Below the pieces are notes generated by a model that was not told where the DNA came from, made no database searches, and was given only the letters and a program-made list of their open reading frames with translations. This document shows positions 13,764 to 19,269 of a stretch of DNA of 41,807 nt, piece after piece. The stretch's first letter is position 1. Every line of letters begins with the position of its first letter. Position numbers and translations under genes: made by a program. Where the stretch lies: positions 1 through 41,807 of IMG/VR virus record IMGVR_UViG_3300042539_001850; one strand, given 5' to 3'. This DNA is from a virus.

Positions 13764-13960
13764 TTGTTAGCCTCCAAAGTTAAAGTTTCTCGCAAAATAG
13801 TTACAGTTTTTGGCGCATCGACCACAATGATCGCTTTGCTGGAGTGAACGATCCTAGAAAGTGAAATCCAAATTTGCCTGCCATCTTCTAGGTACACACC
13901 AACCCGCTCGGTTGGTTTGATTGACAGGGCCAAACCTTTTATTTTTTCAACTGTTTGCAT
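13748..13960 (-). CDS. Possible CsrA-like RNA-binding protein (divergent), 70 aa
   Basis: The alternating strand pattern GLALSIKPTERVGVYLEDGR, QIWISLSRI, KAIIVVDAPKTVTILRETL resembles CsrA, particularly the end, which parallels the conserved APxxVxIxRxE strand. The N-terminal LxLxRKxGE signature is weak. CsrA proteins bind GGA-containing leaders and block ribosome access. The gene precedes recT and overlaps its start by 16 bases. A different small beta-barrel protein is possible. Confidence 0.4.
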   Translation of the reverse strand: MQTVEKIKGLALSIKPTERVGVYLEDGRQIWISLSRIVHSSKAIIVVDAPKTVTILRETLTLEANKCQQI

Positions 13961-14042
13961 TATTTTTCTCCTCTCACCTTGCTCCTAACAGACTGATCGA
14001 GCGACCAAAAAATCCATCAAGAGCAGCGGTGAAGACATCGCA

Positions 14043-14417
14043 TCAAAAAGGGGTATAACTGAACCATGACATCGGGCATGGGCTTGCTTTGTCTGCGGTA
14101 GCCTCTGCCACCGCTATTTCAAAAGTGGTTAAACTTGGCAGGGATTTAAAGCCATTACTTGAATTTCTAAAATAGCTCCAAGTGATTGAACCCATGTCGA
14201 TCCGAGCCATCAAAGTAAATTCGTCAAATAGCAAGTAAGCTGTTTGCGGTTCGCTTTCAGGCCAGTACAGAAATGATGCTGCCCATTCGGGTATTGCATT
14301 AGAAATTATTCGCCTGCAAAGAGCCTTTTTTGCAACTATCCTTTCTTGGGCTTCTTCGCCCATTATCTGCAACTGCTTTTTGCCGTTTTCTATCGCCTGC
14401 TGTAAAAGCGCATTCAT
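14043..14417 (-). CDS. Hypothetical protein, 124 aa, first gene of early operon
   Basis: Helical N-terminus (residues 1-45, MNALLQQAIENGKKQLQIMG, followed by EEAQERIVAKKALCRRII), then a beta-rich domain (TAYLLFDEFTLMARI, ITWSYFR) and a second helix. No family recognised. ATG 14417 has AAGGAG eight bases upstream; the longer frame from 14438 would cover that site. First gene after the early promoter, so likely made early. Confidence 0.6.
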   Translation of the reverse strand: MNALLQQAIENGKKQLQIMGEEAQERIVAKKALCRRIISNAIPEWAASFLYWPESEPQTAYLLFDEFTLMARIDMGSITWSYFRNSSNGFKSLPSLTTFEIAVAEATADKASPCPMSWFSYTPF

Positions 14418-14463
14418 CGATAAAACTCCTTTAAACAAAGATAAAACAAAACACCACCGTAGT

Positions 14464-14492
14464 ATCTTAGTATGTTGCCATTAATAAAACAA
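14464..14492 (-). promoter_or_regulatory. Early promoter (minus strand) with shared ATGGCAACATA box
   Basis: Minus-strand TTGTTT (14492-14487), a 17-base spacer and TAAGAT (14469-14464). The 11-base box ATGGCAACATA (14481-14471) has the same position relative to the -10 as in the 9543-9570 promoter. The boxes match exactly while the surrounding bases differ, so a common regulator is likely. Confidence 0.5.
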
Positions 14493-14555
14493 TATGAAAT
14501 TTTTATTTAACGATGCGAACAAATTAATTATCGGGGTTTTAAATTTTGAACTATG

Positions 14556-14564
14556 TGCTATACT
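14556..14564 (+). promoter_or_regulatory. Extended -10 promoter for the plus-strand RHH gene
   Basis: TGC followed by TATACT at 14559-14564 forms an extended -10 element; no good -35 is seen, which is usual for this class. It lies about 50 bases before the RHH gene start and is divergent from the early minus-strand promoter. Confidence 0.45.
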
Positions 14565-14615
14565 GATTGAAGGCTGTTCGCAATTGGTGTTGCTAAAAAA
14601 ATGAGGATTGTTATT

Positions 14616-14816
14616 ATGGCGACCATGACTAGACAGAAAAAAGACAAAGCTGATGCGCTTGAATTTATTCAAGCAGGCTGGAGAGTTGAAAAACGAGATT
14701 TGCACCTTTTGGATGAACTCCAAAAGTTTGCTGATGACAATCGCTATTCTAGAAATGTCGCAATCACTATTGCAGTTGAACATTTTTTGAAGTGGTTGAA
14801 GACTCAGCCAAAGTAA
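14616..14816 (+). CDS. Ribbon-helix-helix-type regulator, only plus-strand gene
   Basis: 66 residues from ATG 14616, which has GAGGAT upstream; an earlier ATG at 14601 lacks a ribosome site. The core WRVEKRDLHLLDELQKFADD followed by NRYSRNVAITIAVEHFLKWL has the strand-helix-turn-helix layout of Arc/MetJ or CopG-type DNA-binding proteins. As the sole gene opposing the early operon, with its own divergent promoter, it is the best candidate for a lysogeny repressor or early regulator. Its 3' end overlaps the convergent CsrA-like gene by 50 bases. Confidence 0.65.
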   Translation: MATMTRQKKDKADALEFIQAGWRVEKRDLHLLDELQKFADDNRYSRNVAITIAVEHFLKWLKTQPK

Positions 14817-14976
14817 TTTCATTTTTAGCTTCCTTGCTTTTGCTGCTGCGCCATACCAGCGTAGTTTGGGGGCATTCCACATCTAGAACCACCCTGCCCG
14901 CTTGCAGGGTGACTGTGATTTTTGCATCATTTACAAAAATCGATTCGCCGTTTTTCCTAGCTATTTTCAGACCCAT
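14767..14976 (-). CDS. csrA: CsrA-like translational regulator, 69 aa
   Basis: Residues 3-43 match CsrA/RsmA closely: LKIARKNGESIFVND (compare LxLxRKxGExI), ITVTLQAGRVVLDV and ECPQTTLVWR in place of the usual APxxxxVxR. CsrA dimers bind GGA motifs in mRNA leaders, often at the Shine-Dalgarno. The tail after residue 46 is Ser/Lys/Glu-rich and longer than in housekeeping CsrA. It overlaps the upstream HTH gene by 20 bases and, convergently, the end of the RHH gene. Confidence 0.7.
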   Translation of the reverse strand: MGLKIARKNGESIFVNDAKITVTLQAGRVVLDVECPQTTLVWRSSKSKEAKNEITLAESSTTSKNVQLQ

Positions 14977-15166
14977 TACTTTCGCTTTCTTTGCTTCGAA
15001 ATATCATTTGGTTAATGTCTTTTTCTGAATAGCGACAGGTGCTACCAATCGCAAAAGCTGGGGGCAAAACTCCTGACTTTTGCCAATTCCATAAAGTAGC
15101 TCGGGATATTTTCAACAACTTGCAAACTTCGCTAGGCTTTAAAAATCGGTCATTTAAGATATCCAT
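14957..15166 (-). CDS. MerR/AlpA-type helix-turn-helix protein (excisionase-like)
   Basis: 69 residues. FLKPSEVCKLLKISRATLWN followed by WQKSGVLPPAFAIGSTCRYS is the winged HTH of AlpA/excisionase-family proteins (helix_turn_helix_17 type), ending with the typical RYSEKDINQM. Such proteins act as recombination directionality factors or prophage regulators, consistent with an integrase 1 kb upstream. GGAG precedes the ATG. An assignment as Xis is inference. Confidence 0.75.
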   Translation of the reverse strand: MDILNDRFLKPSEVCKLLKISRATLWNWQKSGVLPPAFAIGSTCRYSEKDINQMIFRSKESESNGSENS

Positions 15167-15186
15167 GAGTTACTCCAGTAAATAAA

Positions 15187-15268
15187 TAACAGGCTGCGGG
15201 ATCGAACCGCACAAGTCGCCCACTACTGCCAGCCCTCGGCCAATACGATCAGCCGTGCCAGACCTGTT
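15187..15268 (-). ncRNA. tRNA-like element lacking a D-arm
   Basis: On the minus strand, AACAGGT (15268-15262) pairs with GCCTGTT (15194-15188) over 7 bp. A consensus T-arm precedes the 3' strand: stem TGCGG/CCGCA with loop TTCGATC (15211-15195). A GGCTG/TGGCC stem with a 7-base loop containing CGT could be an anticodon arm. There is no D-arm, and the stretch between the putative anticodon arm and T-arm is about 26 bases. This is not a standard tRNA; a degenerate tRNA, attachment-site relic or tRNA mimic are possible. Confidence 0.4.
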
Positions 15269-15273
15269 GTAGA

Positions 15274-15318
15274 ACCCAGCAGTCTCATATGGAGGCTAGA
15301 ACATTCTCCCTGCTGGGT
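15274..15318. repeat. Nested hairpin next to the tRNA-like element
   Basis: ACCCAGCAG (15274-15282) pairs with CTGCTGGGT (15310-15318) over 9 bp, and inside it GGAG (15291-15294) pairs with CTCC (15306-15309), stacking directly on the outer stem on one side. It is separated by five bases from the tRNA-like element and lies just downstream of the DUF1580-like gene. No T-run follows. Confidence 0.75.
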
Positions 15319-15322
15319 ATGT

Positions 15323-15586
15323 CTAGAGTTCGCTGTTGAGCCATGCCCTTGCAATCCGTTCACAGTCACGGCTCTTGGCTGGGTTGTTTTGGATTCGGTC
15401 AGAGGTAAATTCCCGAACCCAAGCTTGTGTCGTGTAGCGAAATCCGTCACGCATCACAGACCGCAAAACCCTGCCATCTTTTCCAACCACGCACCACCGC
15501 CTCAAAGAACGAGGACTTGGGGGATTACCCAGTCGGGTAACCAGCGAGTGTTGGAAAAAACACAATCGTTTAAACTCAGTAGTCAT
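15323..15586 (-). CDS. DUF1580-like DNA-binding/excisionase-type protein
   Basis: 87 residues. NPPSPRSLRRWCVVGKDGRV followed by LRSVMRDGFRYTTQAWVREF has the layout of DUF1580: helix-turn-helix with LxRW, a G-rich wing, then TTxxAxxxF. As I know it, that family is concentrated in Planctomycetota genomes and is thought to be excisionase-like. The ATG has no strong ribosome site. Its upstream region contains seven helically phased TGCA sites. Confidence 0.55.
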   Translation of the reverse strand: MTTEFKRLCFFQHSLVTRLGNPPSPRSLRRWCVVGKDGRVLRSVMRDGFRYTTQAWVREFTSDRIQNNPAKSRDCERIARAWLNSEL

Positions 15587-15606
15587 GCGGAAATGTTAGG
15601 CCAGAA

Positions 15607-15686
15607 ATGTATGCAAATCGATGCAGACTAAATGCAAAAATCTATGCAAAATTAATTGCATAGATTCTGCATAAAGTTTGCATAAC
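15607..15686. promoter_or_regulatory. Seven helically phased TGCA sites upstream of the DUF1580-like gene
   Basis: TGCA occurs at 15612, 15622, 15633, 15645, 15657, 15668 and 15679, spacings of 10-12 bases. The first four have ATGCA on the plus strand and the last three TGCAT, so the array is roughly symmetric. The centre is an 11-bp inverted repeat, AATCTATGCAA (15639-15649) with TTGCATAGATT (15656-15666). This is a cooperative binding array on one helix face. Confidence 0.8.
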
Positions 15687-15687
15687 T

Positions 15688-16056
15688 TTAGCTCAGTATG
15701 TAACCACGGCCATTTACAGCAGTAGTAAGAACTTTGCTTTTCGTCATTTTCGCCAGAGCGTGGCGAATAGTACTGTCACCATGAAACATATTGTTTTCCT
15801 CGAGCTTTTTGATAATTTCTGATCCACTTATTGGGCCAGAAAATCCTCGCAAGAGATTTACAATATCTGCTTCGCATGATGTCAGGGTCTGATGGTCATT
15901 ACTTATATTGCTGGGCAATTCATCAATATTAGTAATAATAATCCTAGCACTCCAATTCTCGACTCTTGCTTCTGTTGAAATGCAAATGCCGTTGGAAAGT
16001 GCCAACTCCAACGCTTTTAGTGCGTGAAGTTTAATGGCTATTTCAGTCGCTGACAG
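15688..16056 (-). CDS. Winged-helix protein following integrase, likely CTG start
   Basis: The C-terminal half (about residues 60-122 from CTG) is a winged helix: EADIVNLLRGFSGPISGSEI, IKKLEENN and DSTIRHALAKMTKSKVLTTA, followed by the wing NGRGYILS. It suits a transcriptional regulator. No ATG exists near the 5' end. A strong AAGGAGG directly after the integrase stop lies seven bases before an in-frame CTG at 16056, giving 122 residues. TTG at 16011 is the alternative (107 residues) but lacks a ribosome site. The start is translationally linked to integrase. Confidence 0.55.
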   Translation of the reverse strand: MSATEIAIKLHALKALELALSNGICISTEARVENWSARIIITNIDELPSNISNDHQTLTSCEADIVNLLRGFSGPISGSEIIKKLEENNMFHGDSTIRHALAKMTKSKVLTTAVNGRGYILS

Positions 16057-16074
16057 AGGTGGGCCTCCTTATTG

Positions 16075-17151
16075 TCATCCAAGTCTTCGTATGGATGGGT
16101 GGGCAATTATCGCATCAGTCTCGGCATATATCAAGGTTGTATCCAAAGATTTATGGCCCAAAATTATGCGAGTTTCTGCCCATCCACATTTCTCTACATA
16201 GTTAGTGGCAGCGGTATGCCGTAACTGATGCGGAGTCCAAGATTTGATGCCTGCTTTTTTGCAGGCTCGCTGAATCATCCTACTGTAACTAGTCGAAACA
16301 TACCTTTCGCCGGGAACTCGTTTTCCTTTGCAAAATCTAATTTTTTGGGGCGAAAAAATGTAATCGTCTGGGCTACCGATTATCCAAGGCAATAATAGGG
16401 CTTGAGCTTTTGGCCCAAGCATTATTTTTCGGGAATGACCTCGATAACTGTTTTTGTGCTGTCTCGGAATGTAAATCCAAATGTCTTTGGATCTATCCAC
16501 ATCTGCTGGGCGCATCTGTAACATTTCCCCTGGGCGCATCGCTGTTACAAGCTGGACTTTTACCATTGCAGCCTGCATAGGATTAAGAACTTTTAAAACA
16601 GCTTCGATGTCACTTGTTTGGACAGGAGACACAGGCGGGTGATCTTGGGCTTTAGTTCTCCCTGCAACGAGCAAGGGAACTAACTGTAGGTCATTGTATT
16701 TGTTCGGCAGAATATAATCATTTGCTGCTAACCATTTAAAGCATCGCATCAAACAAAGCGTTAGCATGTTGATATATCTCCTACAATGGTTACGATCTAC
16801 ACAGTCTTGCTGGAAATATTTGATATTTTTTTTCGTGATGTGGCATACTTCCATGTCTCGGGTACGCTCAAGAAAAATTACCAAGGCTCTTTTTATCCGC
16901 AAATATTCTGTGCTGCCTGCATAGTATTCTTTGCAATGGCTTAGATATGCAGCAGCCAACCCTGCCATTGTTTGAACCGATCCTGCGGGGATGTCTACAG
17001 TACCCGCTTGAAAATCTCTGATTAAATCGGCATACTTTTTTTTAGATTCGGGCGAATTGAACTTCCCAAGATAAATTGTCTGCTTCCGTATGGTGACAAC
17101 TGCTTGGCCGGATTTTTTGTGAAGTCGATAACTTGGATTGATTCTGGACAT
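16075..17151 (-). CDS. int: Tyrosine recombinase integrase
   Basis: 358 residues from ATG 17151, preceded by GGAGG at seven bases; the longer frame opens with TTG at 17175 inside a palindrome. The catalytic residues are visible: Arg206 (TAMRPGEMLQ), His308 and Arg311 (HQLRH), His333 (LGHKSLDTT) and Tyr342 (IYAE). The N-terminus has a basic AP2-like arm-binding segment (SRINPSYRLHKKSGQAVVTI), then a SAM-like core-binding domain (about 60-160). It integrates the phage at a site that is probably the tRNA-Arg-like sequence 110 bases upstream. Confidence 0.95.
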   Translation of the reverse strand: MSRINPSYRLHKKSGQAVVTIRKQTIYLGKFNSPESKKKYADLIRDFQAGTVDIPAGSVQTMAGLAAAYLSHCKEYYAGSTEYLRIKRALVIFLERTRDMEVCHITKKNIKYFQQDCVDRNHCRRYINMLTLCLMRCFKWLAANDYILPNKYNDLQLVPLLVAGRTKAQDHPPVSPVQTSDIEAVLKVLNPMQAAMVKVQLVTAMRPGEMLQMRPADVDRSKDIWIYIPRQHKNSYRGHSRKIMLGPKAQALLLPWIIGSPDDYIFSPQKIRFCKGKRVPGERYVSTSYSRMIQRACKKAGIKSWTPHQLRHTAATNYVEKCGWAETRIILGHKSLDTTLIYAETDAIIAHPSIRRLG

Positions 17152-17163
17152 AAAAAAACCTCC

Positions 17164-17184
17164 AACTAGGTACAATACCTAGTT
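17164..17184. repeat. Palindrome, integrase-proximal copy
   Basis: AACTAGGTA (17164-17172), CAA, TACCTAGTT (17176-17184). It sits immediately before the integrase ribosome site, so it could be an operator or an RNA hairpin controlling int. Same sequence as the copy at 17432-17453. Confidence 0.9.
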
Positions 17185-17259
17185 CGCTGTTTTTCAAAGT
17201 CCTGAGATTTCAGAGTTCCCTGCGCTGTAAGATCTTGCGCCACTTTGATTTACCGAAAG

Positions 17260-17332
17260 TGCGCCCGGTAGGAATTGAACCTACGACCCTCGATTTAGGA
17301 AACCGATTTCAGAACGATGAATACTCGGGCGC
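17260..17332 (-). tRNA. tRNA-Arg(CCU)-like sequence, probable attP core
   Basis: Minus strand, 73 bases. The acceptor stem GCGCCCG/CGGGCGC is perfect; anticodon stem TCGGT/ATCGA carries loop TTCCTAA with anticodon CCT (17298-17300 region); T-arm is GTAGG/CCTAC with loop TTCAATT. CCA is not encoded. The D-arm is abnormal: a TTCA/TGAA stem with a 6-base loop and no GG, a 4-base linker after the acceptor and A at position 8. The 3' half is a normal tRNA-Arg, as expected of an attachment site taken from a host tRNA gene next to integrase. Whether it makes a working tRNA is doubtful. Confidence 0.6.
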
Positions 17333-17431
17333 ATCAGTTCCTTCTAATGCTGGGAAACCCTTGTTTTATAGGTTATAAGCGAAATGAATTGAAATGAGCA
17401 ATAGAGGTCATGGCGGTCATACACGGCCATT

Positions 17432-17453
17432 GAACTAGGTATGTACCTAGTTC
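17432..17453. repeat. Palindrome, HNH-proximal copy
   Basis: GAACTAGGTA (17432-17441), TG, TACCTAGTTC (17444-17453). It contains the stop codon of the first HNH gene. With the copy at 17164 it brackets the non-coding attachment region at a distance of about 270 bases. Confidence 0.9.
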
Positions 17454-17758
17454 GTTGGTGTGTGCCTTGATCTTAAAAGTTTTGAATCTTCAACAACGAA
17501 AGGGTTTATGTGATGCCAAGAATTGAGGTGGCCTATAACCAGATGACATCGATCACAGAGCGCAACTAAATTTCCCCATTCTAATTCTAATTCGGGATAA
17601 TCGCTGATGCTTTTTATATGGTGGCATCGAAGATTATCTTTTCTTCCGCAGGCCAAACATTGTTTGTGAACCATTAAGAATTTATTTCGCAGGCCATCCC
17701 ATTCCCTGTTGCGAATGTATGCATGAGGATCGTTTGGCCATTCTGTAAATCTTGGCAT
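17447..17758 (-). CDS. HNH endonuclease, copy 1
   Basis: 103 residues from ATG 17758. The open frame runs to 17848, but the chosen ATG aligns with the start of copy 2. Metal and catalytic residues: CLAC (Cys34, Cys37), RCHH (His46, His47), Asn63 and CDRCH (Cys68, Cys71, His72), the zinc-ribbon HNH type. The C-terminal segment HLNSWHHINPFV is shared with copy 2. HNH proteins of this kind serve as packaging cofactors or homing enzymes. It is the last gene before the attachment region, and its stop lies inside a palindrome. Confidence 0.85.
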   Translation of the reverse strand: MPRFTEWPNDPHAYIRNREWDGLRNKFLMVHKQCLACGRKDNLRCHHIKSISDYPELELEWGNLVALCDRCHLVIGHLNSWHHINPFVVEDSKLLRSRHTPTN

Positions 17759-17777
17759 AATATTACCATTAAAATTA

Positions 17778-18395
17778 TTATTTGAAATAATAAATGTAGC
17801 AACAGCTATTAGTCCAAGTGCAAGGCACACTAAAATATTTTTCGTCAATTACTTTTGATTTATCGCAAGTATCTGGCATCCCATGTAATGCAATTATCGC
17901 TTTTAAATTTTTGTTTTTATAAATTTTATCCCAGATTTTTTTGTTAAGTTTCTGACTAAAAAGAGTATTTGCAATGTAGAAAATCGTTCCTTTGGATAAA
18001 TCTGTATCCAAAAAACTTTCATTAAAAAAGTTGAGCGATTTATTTGGCAGTTTAGTTTTGCCTGATAAAACTAGTGCTTTTATAAAATGTGCGTTTTTAT
18101 ATCTAGTGGTAGAGTATTCAACACCATTGCACGATTTTGCTGGTGTTTGAAAATAAAATTGAGTAACTACTTTACCACCACCGCATCCAAGATCAAAAAA
18201 AACATCGTCTTTATCAATCTTAAGCTTATTAATAATGGTTGTAACACCACTTGGTCTTGTTTCACCGTAACATTCTTCTATTTCCTTTTTTTTATCTTTG
18301 CTTAATTTTCTGATTGGATCGTCTTTTTCTGTTTCCCACGAAGATATGCCTTTGTATAAGGCCTTAGTCATTTTAACTGCTTCGCTCGGTTTCAT
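17778..18395 (-). CDS. DOT1-like SAM-dependent methyltransferase
   Basis: 205 residues. SAM motif I is VFFDLGCGGGK (residues 66-75), followed by GVEYSTTRYKNAHF (91-104), matching the DOT1/histone-methylation-like Rossmann fold. Later NFFNESFLD and KGTIFYIANTLFS provide motifs expected around post-II and IV. The target is unknown: protein, nucleic acid or small molecule. The gene is visibly more AT-rich than its neighbours and lies between two HNH paralogues, so it looks like a transferred insert. It starts inside the end of HNH copy 2 (23-base overlap) with GAGG upstream. Confidence 0.75.
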   Translation of the reverse strand: MKPSEAVKMTKALYKGISSWETEKDDPIRKLSKDKKKEIEECYGETRPSGVTTIINKLKIDKDDVFFDLGCGGGKVVTQFYFQTPAKSCNGVEYSTTRYKNAHFIKALVLSGKTKLPNKSLNFFNESFLDTDLSKGTIFYIANTLFSQKLNKKIWDKIYKNKNLKAIIALHGMPDTCDKSKVIDEKYFSVPCTWTNSCCYIYYFK

Positions 18396-18696
18396 TTTTT
18401 ATGTGCCTCGATCTTAAAAGTTTTGAATCGTGAATTACGAAAGGGTTTATGTGATGCCAAGAATTGAGGTGGCCCACCACCAGATGACATCGCTTACAAA
18501 GGGTAACTAAATTTGACCATTCTAGTTCTAATTCGGGATGATTAGCGAAATCTGCAATATGATGGCATTCAAGATCATCTTTTTTGCCACACGCTAAACA
18601 TTCATTGTTTTCTTCAACAAACCGATCACGGAGGGAATTCCACCCTCCGCTTCTCGGAGTGCCAACAATGTTTTCTGGCCAATCAATCAACGGCAT
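18373..18696 (-). CDS. HNH endonuclease, copy 2
   Basis: 107 residues: CLACGKKDDLECHH and NLVTLCKRCHLVVGHLNSWH give the same zinc/HNH residues as copy 1. Identity to copy 1 is high in protein, about 60% by eye, and also in DNA over the C-terminal half, so the two arose by a fairly recent duplication. The start overlaps the end of the 82-aa gene by 10 bases. Confidence 0.85.
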   Translation of the reverse strand: MPLIDWPENIVGTPRSGGWNSLRDRFVEENNECLACGKKDDLECHHIADFANHPELELEWSNLVTLCKRCHLVVGHLNSWHHINPFVIHDSKLLRSRHIKNETERSS

Positions 18697-18935
18697 GATC
18701 TGCCTTTACAAGCTGGAGAGCCGAACAGGCGACCACGAATTTGAGTCTGCCTTACTTCGACTGCGGGTTGAAGAGTGCGGGGAGGAACGCACAGCTTCTC
18801 AGCACAGGACTGCTCTCCAGAACGGTTTCGCAACAGGCCTTTATTCACGGCCACCGCTGCGCTGACTCTTGCACCTGCATTGCACTCCCTGCATTCGCTC
18901 GCACTCACAACCATAGACAATAATAAATCGAACAT
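18687..18935 (-). CDS. Small Cys-containing protein of the lysis cassette, 82 aa
   Basis: The ATG overlaps the preceding stop as TAATG and has GGGAGGAAG upstream, so translation is well supported. The N-terminus MFDLLLSMVVSASECRECNA looks like a short signal sequence followed by Cys, which could be a lipoprotein or small secreted protein. The remainder is basic with further Cys residues (EQSCAEKLC). A spanin-like role is possible from position only; no homology is claimed. Confidence 0.5.
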   Translation of the reverse strand: MFDLLLSMVVSASECRECNAGARVSAAVAVNKGLLRNRSGEQSCAEKLCVPPRTLQPAVEVRQTQIRGRLFGSPACKGRSCR

Positions 18936-19255
18936 TAGAACTTCCTCCCAATGAAAAGTTTAAACAAAAGATTCACGGCAATTTCGGCCAAAATTGCGTA
19001 AGGAATAATACCAGTCACGGCCTTCTGCTGGTGTTCAACTAAAACTTTTTCAATTAACTCTGCTTCAGAATCGGGATCGCCAATTTTTGCACCAATTACA
19101 TTTGGCTGATTTGGAAGCATATTGGCAAGAGCGTAACCAATGACTACCCACGCTGCATGGACTGACACAGTCCATTCAACTGATTTGCCACGAAGTTTGT
19201 CCATAATTATAGACAATGCAAATGCAGGGAATTCATGTGGATAAGGAACTAGCAC
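18935..19255 (-). CDS. Membrane protein of the lysis cassette (holin candidate), 106 aa
   Basis: GTG start with an exceptionally good ribosome site (GGGAGGTGATCC). Two hydrophobic segments are visible: SVHAAWVVIGYALANMLP (about residues 31-48) and TGIIPYAILAEIAVNLLFKL (about 81-100), separated by an acidic stretch. This topology and its position directly after the peptidase fit a holin or anti-holin. No named holin family recognised. Confidence 0.5.
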   Translation of the reverse strand: MLVPYPHEFPAFALSIIMDKLRGKSVEWTVSVHAAWVVIGYALANMLPNQPNVIGAKIGDPDSEAELIEKVLVEHQQKAVTGIIPYAILAEIAVNLLFKLFIGRKF

Positions 19256-19269
19256 GGATCACCTCCCTT

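Larger units (their letters stand above)
17152..17446. other. Non-coding attachment (attP) region
   Basis: 295 bases without a gene between integrase and the first HNH gene. It holds the tRNA-Arg-like core (17260-17332) flanked by AT-rich arms and two copies of the AACTAGGTA/TACCTAGTT palindrome at its edges. This fits an attP with arm or Xis sites. Exact core boundaries cannot be set without the host junctions. Confidence 0.6.

Noticed and set aside
14481-14882. 133-residue minus-strand frame across the RHH gene
   Set aside because: Antisense to the RHH gene and passing through both divergent promoters; low-complexity translation.
15187-15268. tmRNA
   Set aside because: The T-arm and acceptor helix fit, but the element is only 82 bases and contains no tag reading frame or pseudoknot region.
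15223-15450. 75-residue minus-strand frame between the HTH and DUF1580-like genes
   Set aside because: It overlaps the DUF1580-like gene in another frame and covers the tRNA-like and hairpin elements; no ribosome site.
18741-18923. Plus-strand frames over the 82-aa lysis-cassette gene
   Set aside because: The minus-strand gene has a TAATG coupling and a strong ribosome site; the plus-strand frames have neither.
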